From JAFGDH01 sp964447525 (GTDB lineage Archaea > Aenigmatarchaeota > Aenigmatarchaeia > QMZP01 > QMZT01), in contig CAYUSU010000004.1 of the NCBI GenBank assembly GCA_964447525.1, forward strand, positions 1 through 41,273: a stretch of 41,273 nucleotides of DNA, given 5' to 3'. The translations under genes and the position numbers were made by a program. Below are positions 7,968-14,906 of the stretch, one piece after another; within the stretch, counting starts at the first letter, position 1; every line of letters begins with the position of its first letter. The notes beneath the pieces are model-generated. The model had not been told where the DNA came from. It searched no databases and was given only the letters and a program-made list of their open reading frames with translations.

Positions 7968-8513
7968 TCAGGGTTTTTTCTGTTTCCCCGTGAACCGGTT
8001 ACTTAGATCATTCATTCCATTGGGATCCATGTCATTCCTAAGGGTCTCCACGACGCGGTGCCCGGGACCGGAATTATAGCTTTCGCCGTCGGCGCCGTTG
8101 TTCTCCAATATGTCTTCTTTTCCGAATATGCCGTTTTCGAAAATATATGGTCTTTTATCCTTTATGACTACTATGGCATCCGTGGTCCCGAACTCACTTC
8201 CTGGACCCGCGCGAATTTCAATCGAACCGTCCTGTTTTTTCGTGAAATAATATTCCCTTTTCCCGTCTCCTGATTCGTATATGATTCCGTTTTTTTTCTG
8301 GAAAAGCATATCATTATCCATAATGAAATCATGGAATTTCTCATCATTCAAAAGGGCCGAATCCAGTTTAACGGTCTCTGGAATCCGTTGCGCCAGCGCG
8401 TCTGAAAAATACATCATGACCAGCGGGATTTCAAAAGCCAGTTCGATATAATCCTTTGCGTATTTGCATATCTTCCCGGTTTTTTTGATATAGTTTTTCT
8501 CCAATTTTCTCAC
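7968..8513 (-). CDS. Hypothetical protein, second gene of a two-gene unit
   Basis: This 181-residue protein is not recognised. The first third is helical with a moderately hydrophobic stretch (YIELAFEIPLVMMYFSDALAQ). The middle is strand-like (GIIYESGDGKREYYFTKKQDGSIEIRAG), followed by DAIVVIKDKRPYIFENGIFG. The C-terminus is Gly/Asn/Asp-rich and probably flexible. The ATG overlaps the stop of the upstream gene at 8510 by four bases, so the two are probably translated together. It converges on mcm. Confidence 0.65.
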   Translation of the reverse strand: MRKLEKNYIKKTGKICKYAKDYIELAFEIPLVMMYFSDALAQRIPETVKLDSALLNDEKFHDFIMDNDMLFQKKNGIIYESGDGKREYYFTKKQDGSIEIRAGPGSEFGTTDAIVVIKDKRPYIFENGIFGKEDILENNGADGESYNSGPGHRVVETLRNDMDPNGMNDLSNRFTGKQKKP

Positions 8514-8827
8514 ACTTCTTTGTCAATATCTACATAAATTCTTTCGAATTTGAATGGTTTGCCTGTTTTAATGGCATTCAAAGCCTTCGTATTTCTTCTT
8601 ATTACGTCCATGGGACTCAGATACGTAGCCCTATCTCGAACGGGTATCCCGATTTGTCTTCTGTAAAACTCATTTTCTATATGTATACCCTCTTCCATGG
8701 CATTCCTCAGGTCCGTCCATGTGAATTTAGGGTCAATACTATTGATATCGCTGATGAGATAAGAGACTGCGTTCGTGTCTACTGACCCTTTCCTTATCTG
8801 TTCAATATAAAAACCAGCAAAATTCAT
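8510..8827 (-). CDS. Hypothetical protein, first gene of a two-gene unit
   Basis: A 105-residue soluble protein with no motif I know. It is mostly helical, with FTWTDLRNAMEEGIHIENEFYRRQIG and DVIRRNTKALNAIKTGKPFKFERIYVDIDKEV. The start ATG at 8827 is preceded by A/T-rich sequence. Its stop overlaps the next start by four bases (8510-8513), a sign of co-translation. No functional assignment is possible from the sequence alone. Confidence 0.65.
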   Translation of the reverse strand: MNFAGFYIEQIRKGSVDTNAVSYLISDINSIDPKFTWTDLRNAMEEGIHIENEFYRRQIGIPVRDRATYLSPMDVIRRNTKALNAIKTGKPFKFERIYVDIDKEV

Positions 8828-8849
8828 AACGATTTTTTTGGTATTTGAA

Positions 8850-8984
8850 TTAATAAAAACATCTTTTCCCTATAATCTTCGACACGGATGCCTTTTCGAT
8901 TGCCTTTCTGAATTCCGTATCCGTGTCCTTTCCATGCGTACCGCTAAGGACAATGGTACGGGAAATAAATATGATCCTATGCAT
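8850..8984 (-). CDS. Possible 44-residue small protein
   Basis: The 287 bases between 8827 and 9115 contain no long gene. On the minus strand an ATG at 8984 opens 44 codons with a basic, mixed-charge peptide (GTHGKDTDTEFRKAIEKASV in the middle) ending just upstream of the 105-residue gene. A second overlapping frame and a plus-strand frame also stay open here, so coding is uncertain. It may be a small gene, a remnant of a larger one, or chance. Confidence 0.3.
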   Translation of the reverse strand: MHRIIFISRTIVLSGTHGKDTDTEFRKAIEKASVSKIIGKRCFY

Positions 8985-9078
8985 ATTTTCGAAAAAATAT
9001 CCAAAATCCACATTCTGCTAATATTTTTTGCCATTTAATCACTAATTAGTAATTTATAAGCTAATAATTATAAAGCCG

Positions 9079-9096
9079 TTCCCTTATAAAAGGGAA
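9079..9096 (+). promoter_or_regulatory. Palindrome enclosing the TATA box of the zinc-ribbon gene
   Basis: TTCCCTT and AAGGGAA form a perfect inverted repeat around ATAA, so the TATA box lies inside the palindrome. The ATG at 9115 is about 26 bases from its centre. A second half-site TTCC follows at 9100-9103. A repressor bound here would block TBP, which suggests an operator. Confidence 0.45.
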
Positions 9097-9114
9097 TTGT
9101 TCCAAATAAATAAT

Positions 9115-9792
9115 ATGGAATATCATAATCTCAGCAACACTATGATTCTTACCAAGGATCTGCTTTCGGATTACATCAAGAAGTGGGGAGAAGGGACAAT
9201 AAACATTCCTGCTCTCTGGTCAACACTTTCCAAGGACGGTTTTACCGACTATGATAAATTTGTCAGCCTGATGGAAAGTATGGACGGAAGGGAAGTCGTT
9301 GTTACGCAGAGGGACAACATGGGATCACCCATATCCATAAGAAGTAACATGCAGAGGAATCCGGTTTCCCCCTCATCACCTTCTGGGTATGAACAGTCTT
9401 ACCACGACAATTCGGCAGGTCAGAGCGACAATTACTGGAACAACCAGAATTATTCCAGCGGCGGATCAGTTCCCGGTCCGGTAACGGACGTGAAATGTCC
9501 CAAATGCAATGGCGGGGCGTACGTGTCGGACGAGGAGGTTGTTAAAGTGCTTGAAAACGTGGAGCCGGTCAAGGTCGTTCTAAGGATTACATACATATGC
9601 AGGTCATGCGGCGAAAGGTTTACCAGGGTTGTTGTGGAGAACGTTGACGCCAAGAGGAAGGAGAAAACAACAGAAGATACGAAGGCTCCGGGCTTCCCGA
9701 CTTCCCTTGAATCACTGAGACCCGGCATGTCGACCACCGGAAGAACCGTGGATCCGGTCGCAGACAGGCTGACTTTTCTCGACAAAATATAG
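9115..9792 (+). CDS. Zinc-ribbon protein with a disordered linker
   Basis: About 225 residues from the ATG at 9115, preferred over an upstream TTG because of the TATA box spacing. The N-terminal ~75 residues are helical (LLSDYIKKWGEGTINIPALW). A Ser/Pro/Asn/Gln/Tyr-rich linker follows. The C-terminal half has a four-cysteine zinc ribbon (VKCPKCNGG and YICRSCGERF) with a long hairpin between the pairs. The tail is charged. The ribbon suggests nucleic-acid or protein binding, but no family is recognised. It converges with the SEC-C gene. Confidence 0.7.
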   Translation: MEYHNLSNTMILTKDLLSDYIKKWGEGTINIPALWSTLSKDGFTDYDKFVSLMESMDGREVVVTQRDNMGSPISIRSNMQRNPVSPSSPSGYEQSYHDNSAGQSDNYWNNQNYSSGGSVPGPVTDVKCPKCNGGAYVSDEEVVKVLENVEPVKVVLRITYICRSCGERFTRVVVENVDAKRKEKTTEDTKAPGFPTSLESLRPGMSTTGRTVDPVADRLTFLDKI

Positions 9793-9813
9793 AAAAACGC
9801 AGACACTTAGATT

Positions 9814-11133
9814 CTAATGCCCTCCGCAGCATCTCTTGAATTTTAATTGGGAACCGCACGGGCAGGGATCGTTCCTTCCGACTTTTTTATTTGCTTCGGA
9901 ATGGATTTTTTGCTTGTCCGATAAAATCTTTTGTGATGAATCTTCCATTATAATTATTTCGCTTTTTGTCTCTTTTTTCTCGGATTTTTCCCCCAAATGC
10001 GCAGCAATCAGTATGTTCATGATTTGAAACGTGTCCGGTTCTGTTCCCATCATTTCTTTCGCTTTTTTCCGGCCCCATTCGTATTCCACCTCCATTTGAG
10101 GGTCTCCGATATATGCTCTGAATATGGTTTTGAACATTCTTTGAATTGATTTTTCTATCAATCTCGCATCAGCTCCTGGAAAACCCAGCCTTAAAAATTT
10201 CTTATAGTTCATCAACGGATGATGAACATCAAGAGTCCTGTTTCCTATTTCATCTCCCCACTTCTTTCCGATACCTTTCATGGTGGCCCAGTCCACGATG
10301 TATGGTATAGCACCTGTGAGGTAAGAATTGGCGAGGTGTGTCTGGAAATGGCCCAGTTCGTTTTCGTGTAATTCCCTGTATGCTACGGTAAGCGGGACTA
10401 CATACGGTTCCATTAAATCATAATATTTTTCAAGTGCCATTTCAGTATCTTCCGTCTCTCTTATGATTTTAATGAGACCTGAGTTGGTTTCCCCGGCAAT
10501 CCTTTTTACCTTTGAATCAGGAACCGGGAAAACAAAGAATCCGAAGTTTCCGTTTTCATTAGCCAATTCAGGGTCAAGGAATCTGCCGTAAGCCTCTATA
10601 TGCGGTGTTATCATGCTCTCGAATTTGATTTCGGATATTTTCATCGTGTTTTCCAGTTTTCTCATGAACTCATCATTCGAATAAGTTCCTGTTGGCCTGT
10701 AACCGTTTCCTGTAACAATCGCTTTAAAGTTTTCGAAATACATGCTTTTCATTATATTTTTTTCTTCCGTGGGAATTTTTTCCATGAAATTTTGTCTGCT
10801 CGGGGGTAAAATACGATCACCGTAAATCATCGATTTCTGGACAATTTTGAAATCATTACGGCTTATTCCGCCGAATTCGAGACCCCCGAGCTCCATGTCC
10901 CTTTTTGTTATGGGTTTTTCCCGATCCACTATGAAATTCCTGCCCCCGCTTATTCTGTTAGAATAGCGATTCGGGTCATCAATCCAGGGACACACTATGT
11001 CTACCAACAATCGTTCCTTTTCATTTAAGGTTGAGCATGCGGGAATCTCTATCTGAACATTGTATTTCCCGTCAATCACGTAGGCGTCCTTCAATTGCGA
11101 GTCGGGAAGCACCGGTTTCAATTCGATCGTCAT
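9814..11133 (-). CDS. Large SEC-C motif protein with a kinase-like loop
   Basis: 439 residues. The C-terminus is a clear SEC-C zinc motif (residues about 418-437, RNDPCPCGSQLKFKRCC), the small metal-binding tail best known from SecA and found on many unrelated proteins. The rest is not recognised. Residues 262-281 (HFQTHLAN then IPYIVDW) resemble the catalytic loop and metal-binding Asp of kinase-fold enzymes, where HxDxxxxN and a D follow each other. Here the usual catalytic Asp is Gln264, so it would be an inactive or altered kinase fold, or the likeness is accidental. A Lys/Glu/Ser-rich linker joins the two parts. It is cytosolic by appearance. A second, shorter SEC-C protein lies at 22666-23172. 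Confidence 0.7.
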   Translation of the reverse strand: MTIELKPVLPDSQLKDAYVIDGKYNVQIEIPACSTLNEKERLLVDIVCPWIDDPNRYSNRISGGRNFIVDREKPITKRDMELGGLEFGGISRNDFKIVQKSMIYGDRILPPSRQNFMEKIPTEEKNIMKSMYFENFKAIVTGNGYRPTGTYSNDEFMRKLENTMKISEIKFESMITPHIEAYGRFLDPELANENGNFGFFVFPVPDSKVKRIAGETNSGLIKIIRETEDTEMALEKYYDLMEPYVVPLTVAYRELHENELGHFQTHLANSYLTGAIPYIVDWATMKGIGKKWGDEIGNRTLDVHHPLMNYKKFLRLGFPGADARLIEKSIQRMFKTIFRAYIGDPQMEVEYEWGRKKAKEMMGTEPDTFQIMNILIAAHLGEKSEKKETKSEIIIMEDSSQKILSDKQKIHSEANKKVGRNDPCPCGSQLKFKRCCGGH

Positions 11134-11266
11134 ATTATTTGTTTTGAGAAAAGGCTTTTTATTAATTAACTATTGAAAAATGGTAACTTTTCTCGAATAA
11201 CCGGCATAAACCTTTATTAATAATCAAATACTATAATTACTTATTAGTAGTACATTATGTGATAAA

Positions 11267-11665
11267 ATGCCCGGCAAAAAGAAAATACTGATAGTAGAGG
11301 ACGAGGGGGTTGTAGCCGAAGATATAAAAAATGCTCTGGAAAAATCCGGTTACCTCGTTGCCGGCCGTGCCGCTTCCTATGACGAGACACTCAAACTTTT
11401 CAGCGAAAAGAATCCCGATCTCGTTTTGATGGACATCGAGCTGAAGCATGAAAAAAGCGGCATCGACGCGGGTGAATGGATACGCGAATCAGGCCCTGAG
11501 GGCAAAAGAGACGTTCAGATCATTTATCTCACTGCCCATAAAAATTACCATAAAGACCCGAGGTTAAAGGCTACCATGCCTTCCGCTTATATTACCAAGC
11601 CCTTCGAAAAAGATGACGTGATCGGGGCGATTAATAAAGCTTTTTCGATGAAATATTCGAAATGA
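11267..11665 (+). CDS. Stand-alone response-regulator receiver domain
   Basis: A 132-residue CheY-like domain. ILIVEDEGVVAEDI carries the acidic pair, DLVLMDIEL the phosphoacceptor Asp (about residue 55), IIYLTAH the Thr, and YITKPF the Lys. It has no output domain. A histidine kinase would normally phosphorylate it, but none is in this window. GTGAT stands just upstream of the ATG. It may act through protein contacts, as CheY does, or as part of a kinase-receiver chain encoded elsewhere. Confidence 0.9.
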   Translation: MPGKKKILIVEDEGVVAEDIKNALEKSGYLVAGRAASYDETLKLFSEKNPDLVLMDIELKHEKSGIDAGEWIRESGPEGKRDVQIIYLTAHKNYHKDPRLKATMPSAYITKPFEKDDVIGAINKAFSMKYSK

Positions 11666-11718
11666 ATCACATTCAGAAAAGTTCAATTTGAAACATATCA
11701 GGTTCTGTTCCCGTTAAA

Positions 11719-12546
11719 TTACCCCGTTATTCTTGCATCCACGCAAACCTTCCACTCCCTGGGTTTGTATGGGAGGACTTTCTGAACGTTTATGATCTTT
11801 GCTTTTTTGCCTGCTTTCTTAGCTACGTTGCTGACAAGCTCGCCTGCCTTTTCGAACTCCTTCTCTTTCGCCCAGCAATACAGATGGATCGTTCCCTTGG
11901 TTTTCAGGCATTTGATCGCAAGCGGAAGGAATTTATGAGCTGTCTCCGGAAGAGGCATTATCACCCTGTCGCATTTACCGAATAGCTCTTTGCACTTTTC
12001 GTTCACGTCTCCGAGAACCGGAATGACATTCTCCTGGACTTTGTTCAAGCGAATATTATCTTCGAAATATTTTACAGCGTCTTTGTTTATTTCAACGCCG
12101 TAAACTTTCCCGACGTCTCTGCATTTTTTCCCGATTATAACAGCATAAGGACCTATCCCGGCGAACATCACCAAAACCGTTTCCTTCGCTTTTATCTGAT
12201 CAGCAATCCTCTGGCGTTCCGTCCCTTCGCGTGGGGAGAAATACGTTTTTCGAACGTCCATGACAAACCTGCATCCGTGCTCTGTGTGTGTGGTGATGTG
12301 ATGCTTCCCGTGGAGAAGCTTGAGATCTCTCAACCGGAGTGTTCCTTCCCGTTCGCTTTTCTTGTTGTAAACCGTGGTCACGTTTCTGTGGATTGATATT
12401 ATCTTCTCTGTTATGATCTTCTCTTTTTTTTTCAGTTCTTCCGGTATCTCGATTATACACACGTCTCCGATTACATCGAATGACTTCTGGAGAAGGCCAA
12501 GTTCTTCTTCGGTTAAATCATTTTTCAGCGACTGTTTGAGGTTCAT
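11719..12546 (-). CDS. trm5: tRNA (guanine37-N1)-methyltransferase, Trm5/Tyw2 family
   Basis: 275 residues with a class I methyltransferase fold. Visible marks are RKTYFSPREGTERQRIA (about 100-114), motif I VLVMFAGIGPYAV (124-136), VEINKDAVKYFEDNIRLN (151-168), LGDV, and IMPLPETAHKFL (196-207), the position of the active-site N/D-P-P-like loop. Trm5 adds a methyl to G37 next to the anticodon, which prevents frameshifting. Tyw2/Taw2 of wybutosine synthesis is a close relative, so the second role cannot be excluded. It is divergent from the gene at 12600, with a short inverted repeat between them. Confidence 0.85.
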   Translation of the reverse strand: MNLKQSLKNDLTEEELGLLQKSFDVIGDVCIIEIPEELKKKEKIITEKIISIHRNVTTVYNKKSEREGTLRLRDLKLLHGKHHITTHTEHGCRFVMDVRKTYFSPREGTERQRIADQIKAKETVLVMFAGIGPYAVIIGKKCRDVGKVYGVEINKDAVKYFEDNIRLNKVQENVIPVLGDVNEKCKELFGKCDRVIMPLPETAHKFLPLAIKCLKTKGTIHLYCWAKEKEFEKAGELVSNVAKKAGKKAKIINVQKVLPYKPREWKVCVDARITG

Positions 12547-12557
12547 GTTATCATTTC

Positions 12558-12571
12558 TGGACTAATGTCCA
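12558..12571 (+). promoter_or_regulatory. Inverted repeat between trm5 and the gene at 12600
   Basis: TGGAC-TAAT-GTCCA is a 14-base perfect inverted repeat in the 53-base divergent region. It lies beside the TATA-like AATTATAAAATT (12571-12582), which could serve both directions. Position suits an operator, but the length is short enough to arise by chance. Confidence 0.3.
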
Positions 12572-12599
12572 ATTATAAAATTTACTTCTTTTTATTTTT

Positions 12600-13061
12600 A
12601 TGGACACGTCTTATAAAACACAGAGAGGGGATGGGTGGTATATCGGTAGTTCAAAGGAGAATTTTTCCTTGTGTGTTTGCAGAATCAGTGGATATAATCA
12701 AATGGTAGGCAGGATCAATGGAGGCTTCCTTCCCGTGGAGAGGGGTTACCTCATTCCTACTCTTGATGAGATAAAAACTCTTTTCCCGGGTATGCCGGAA
12801 GTAAGCGACTCTGTTCTCTTTTTTCACGTTTTCAGCGAATCGATTACCTTTAATTCCCTTCTCGAAATAGACGCCGGTGTGAGCGGTTACATTATCGGCA
12901 GGAAGGAGGATGAAGAGGTCACAGGTGAGGTTCGTATGATTTTTAACCGGTTTTCTGAAAAAAACATGAATGGTCCTAAAATAGCGGTGGTTGATCTGGG
13001 TTACGACAATCTGGTGGATTTTATGAGTCTTAAATATCCGGGTTTTGGTATTTTGGGATAA
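12600..13061 (+). CDS. Hypothetical protein upstream of the endonuclease region
   Basis: A 153-residue soluble protein, probably rich in beta strands (GWYIGSSKENFSLCVCRISG, VGRINGGFLPVERGYLIPTLDE, VSDSVLFFHVFSE), with a C-terminal KIAVVDLGYDNLVDFMSLKYPGF. No known motif. The ATG follows a TATA-like box by about 24 bases, consistent with leaderless expression. It is followed two bases later by an open frame leading into the next gene. Confidence 0.65.
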   Translation: MDTSYKTQRGDGWYIGSSKENFSLCVCRISGYNQMVGRINGGFLPVERGYLIPTLDEIKTLFPGMPEVSDSVLFFHVFSESITFNSLLEIDAGVSGYIIGRKEDEEVTGEVRMIFNRFSEKNMNGPKIAVVDLGYDNLVDFMSLKYPGFGILG

Positions 13062-13144
13062 TTATGAGAGAATGTTCGACAATTTCCAGTGAATGTAACA
13101 TTAACATTTATATAGGGTTTGGACCAAAGAAATTCCTAGATAAC

Positions 13145-13627
13145 ATGATATACAGCATGGGAGAAATCTCCGGTTTTAAAGACGGCATGCCAGAAGAGAC
13201 TGAAGACGTGAAACCGGAGGAAGTGACGGAAGATTTTCTCGGTGAAATACGGAAGCTCAGGAAGAGAAGATCAGACATCGAGGATGATGAAGGAATGGAT
13301 GAAGATTCCGAGGAAGATGAATCCGATGGTAAGGATATCTTCAAATCTCTTTTCGGTATGGATTTCGAAGAATGGGAGAAAGATTCGAAAAATAAGAAGC
13401 ATGATGTTCTCGTATATGCCAGCCTTTTCAAGGGTGACAAGAAGGACAAATCCTACCAGACTCAGTTCACCCAAAACATAATAAATTATTCAAGTACTAG
13501 TGACATGCGGGTTGACAAGAAGGATTACCAGCACGGCGTTTCCACCACGTATAAGCAGGTCAGCGCTTATTGCATGAAAAGGGGACGCACGCGCGGAAGG
13601 GCGATGCGGAGCGTTACCGGGAAGTGA
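13145..13627 (+). CDS. Hypothetical protein with an acidic middle and basic tail
   Basis: About 160 residues from the ATG at 13145. An upstream in-frame ATG at 13064 is less likely, because ATTTATATAG at 13107-13116 would direct transcription to begin near 13137. Residues about 15-75 are strongly acidic (EETEDVKPEEVTED, DEDSEEDESDG). The C-terminal part is basic and may be folded (HDVLVYASLFKGDKKDKSYQ, then KKDYQHGVSTTYKQVSAYCMKRGRTRGRAMR). The basic end could touch RNA or DNA. Not recognised. It lies directly upstream of the splicing endonuclease. Confidence 0.6.
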   Translation: MIYSMGEISGFKDGMPEETEDVKPEEVTEDFLGEIRKLRKRRSDIEDDEGMDEDSEEDESDGKDIFKSLFGMDFEEWEKDSKNKKHDVLVYASLFKGDKKDKSYQTQFTQNIINYSSTSDMRVDKKDYQHGVSTTYKQVSAYCMKRGRTRGRAMRSVTGK

Positions 13628-13713
13628 TTTTGGATTAAAACAGGATTAAATTGATAACTAATTCTTTATTTTTAAATACCTCCCAATATATATACAGCAA
13701 GGATGCGGTTTTT

Positions 13714-14904
13714 ATGATGGAAATGAGGCTTGATCCCAAAAAGGGTATAATTGTAGAAGAGGAAGAAACACTTGAACGGCTAAGCAAGGACTTTTTCGGA
13801 GACGCTGAATGTATTGGTATTTCACTCACGCCCGAAGAGGCGATGTATATAATCGCATTCAGGAACGGTGTCGTTCTTGATCAAAAAGGGAAGGAACTTA
13901 CAATCAATCAGCTGGCTTCGCATTTCCTTAAAGATAATCCCAGGCTTTTCATAAGGTATGTCGCTTACCGTGACTGGAGGGACCGCGGACTCATAATCAG
14001 AAGGATGAACGAGAACGTCCAGGGAAAGCATGAGAAGAAGAACTACAAGAAATATCCTTCCCAGAGCATAAAGTATCCGAAAGTCAAATCCAAGGCTTAT
14101 TGGCATTCTGATTCATTGTTTTCTATACTCGACGACGACTCGGAGGGAAGGAAGATGTTCGAGGATTACTGGCTGGGTCAGTATGGCGTCTACAAACAGG
14201 AAAGGGGAAGGATACACAAGCTTGATTTCTTCGAGACAGTTTTCCTGGCCAAGAACTGCGGAATGCAGGTAGTCGACGGGCGGACTGGAAAGAAGACTAC
14301 CCACATCGATATCATGAAAGAGATAATCAAGAAAAGGGAATATGCCAAGGAACTCTACGAAGTTTACGAGGAATGGAGGATGAAGGCGTATGTCGTCAAG
14401 ACGGGCTTCAAATTCGGTTCCCATTTCAGGATATATTTCCCCGGCGCTTCGCCAGTAAAGTCCGACACCTGGATACATTCCAAACACGTTCTCCACGTCT
14501 TCCCGAAAGATCAGAAGCTCCTCATTTCAGAATGGTCCCGTGCGGTCAGGGTCGCTCACGGCGTCAAGAAGACATTCATCCTTGGGATACCAAAGATGAA
14601 GAAAAACGATTACATCGATGTTCCCGGTGATTTCATGGCTTACCGTAGAACGAAGAGCCATAATGCCTGGGTGAGAGAAACCCCAAAGGACAAGCCGAGG
14701 TATATGCTCGTTGCCGTTTCCGAGGATGATCACATAGGAGGAATAGAGCTCGCTTCCATGCTTAACAAATCGAAGGATACAGGCCTTGTCCTGTTATTGT
14801 CGATCACCGACAGGGAAACATCGATCACCTATTACGAGCTCAAGAAGATTCTTCTCCCTGGATCGAAATATGAATATTATGAAATAGAATGGTTCAAACC
14901 CTGA
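13714..14904 (+). CDS. endA: tRNA-splicing endonuclease, three-unit (epsilon-2-like) form
   Basis: About 396 residues from the ATG at 13714; the TATA-like AATATATATA (13685-13694) argues against an upstream TTG start. Three parts are seen. Residues about 32-103 look like an endonuclease N-terminal unit (ISLTPEEAMYIIAF, YVAYRDWRDRGLIIRR). Residues about 140-295 are a full catalytic unit (LDFFETVFLAKNCG, then FKFGSHFRIYFPG, then WIHSKHVLHVFP, RAVRVAHGVKKTFIL) with likely triad Tyr241, His255 and Lys286. Residues about 300-385 look like a non-catalytic C-terminal unit (AYRRTKSHNAWVRE, RYMLVAVSEDD, LVLLLSITDRE). This alphaN-alpha-betaC order matches the ARMAN epsilon-2 enzyme, which acts as a dimer and cuts relaxed introns. 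It would splice tRNA-Val at 5584. Confidence 0.85.
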   Translation: MMEMRLDPKKGIIVEEEETLERLSKDFFGDAECIGISLTPEEAMYIIAFRNGVVLDQKGKELTINQLASHFLKDNPRLFIRYVAYRDWRDRGLIIRRMNENVQGKHEKKNYKKYPSQSIKYPKVKSKAYWHSDSLFSILDDDSEGRKMFEDYWLGQYGVYKQERGRIHKLDFFETVFLAKNCGMQVVDGRTGKKTTHIDIMKEIIKKREYAKELYEVYEEWRMKAYVVKTGFKFGSHFRIYFPGASPVKSDTWIHSKHVLHVFPKDQKLLISEWSRAVRVAHGVKKTFILGIPKMKKNDYIDVPGDFMAYRRTKSHNAWVRETPKDKPRYMLVAVSEDDHIGGIELASMLNKSKDTGLVLLLSITDRETSITYYELKKILLPGSKYEYYEIEWFKP

Positions 14905-14906
14905 AA

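Noticed and set aside
8838..9038. A 66-codon plus-strand frame
   Set aside because: Its peptide is mixed hydrophobic and Cys/Arg without pattern, and a minus-strand frame in the same place looks more protein-like.
13651..13713. Upstream TTG start for the splicing endonuclease
   Set aside because: The TATA-like box at 13685-13694 lies inside this stretch and fits a start at 13714.
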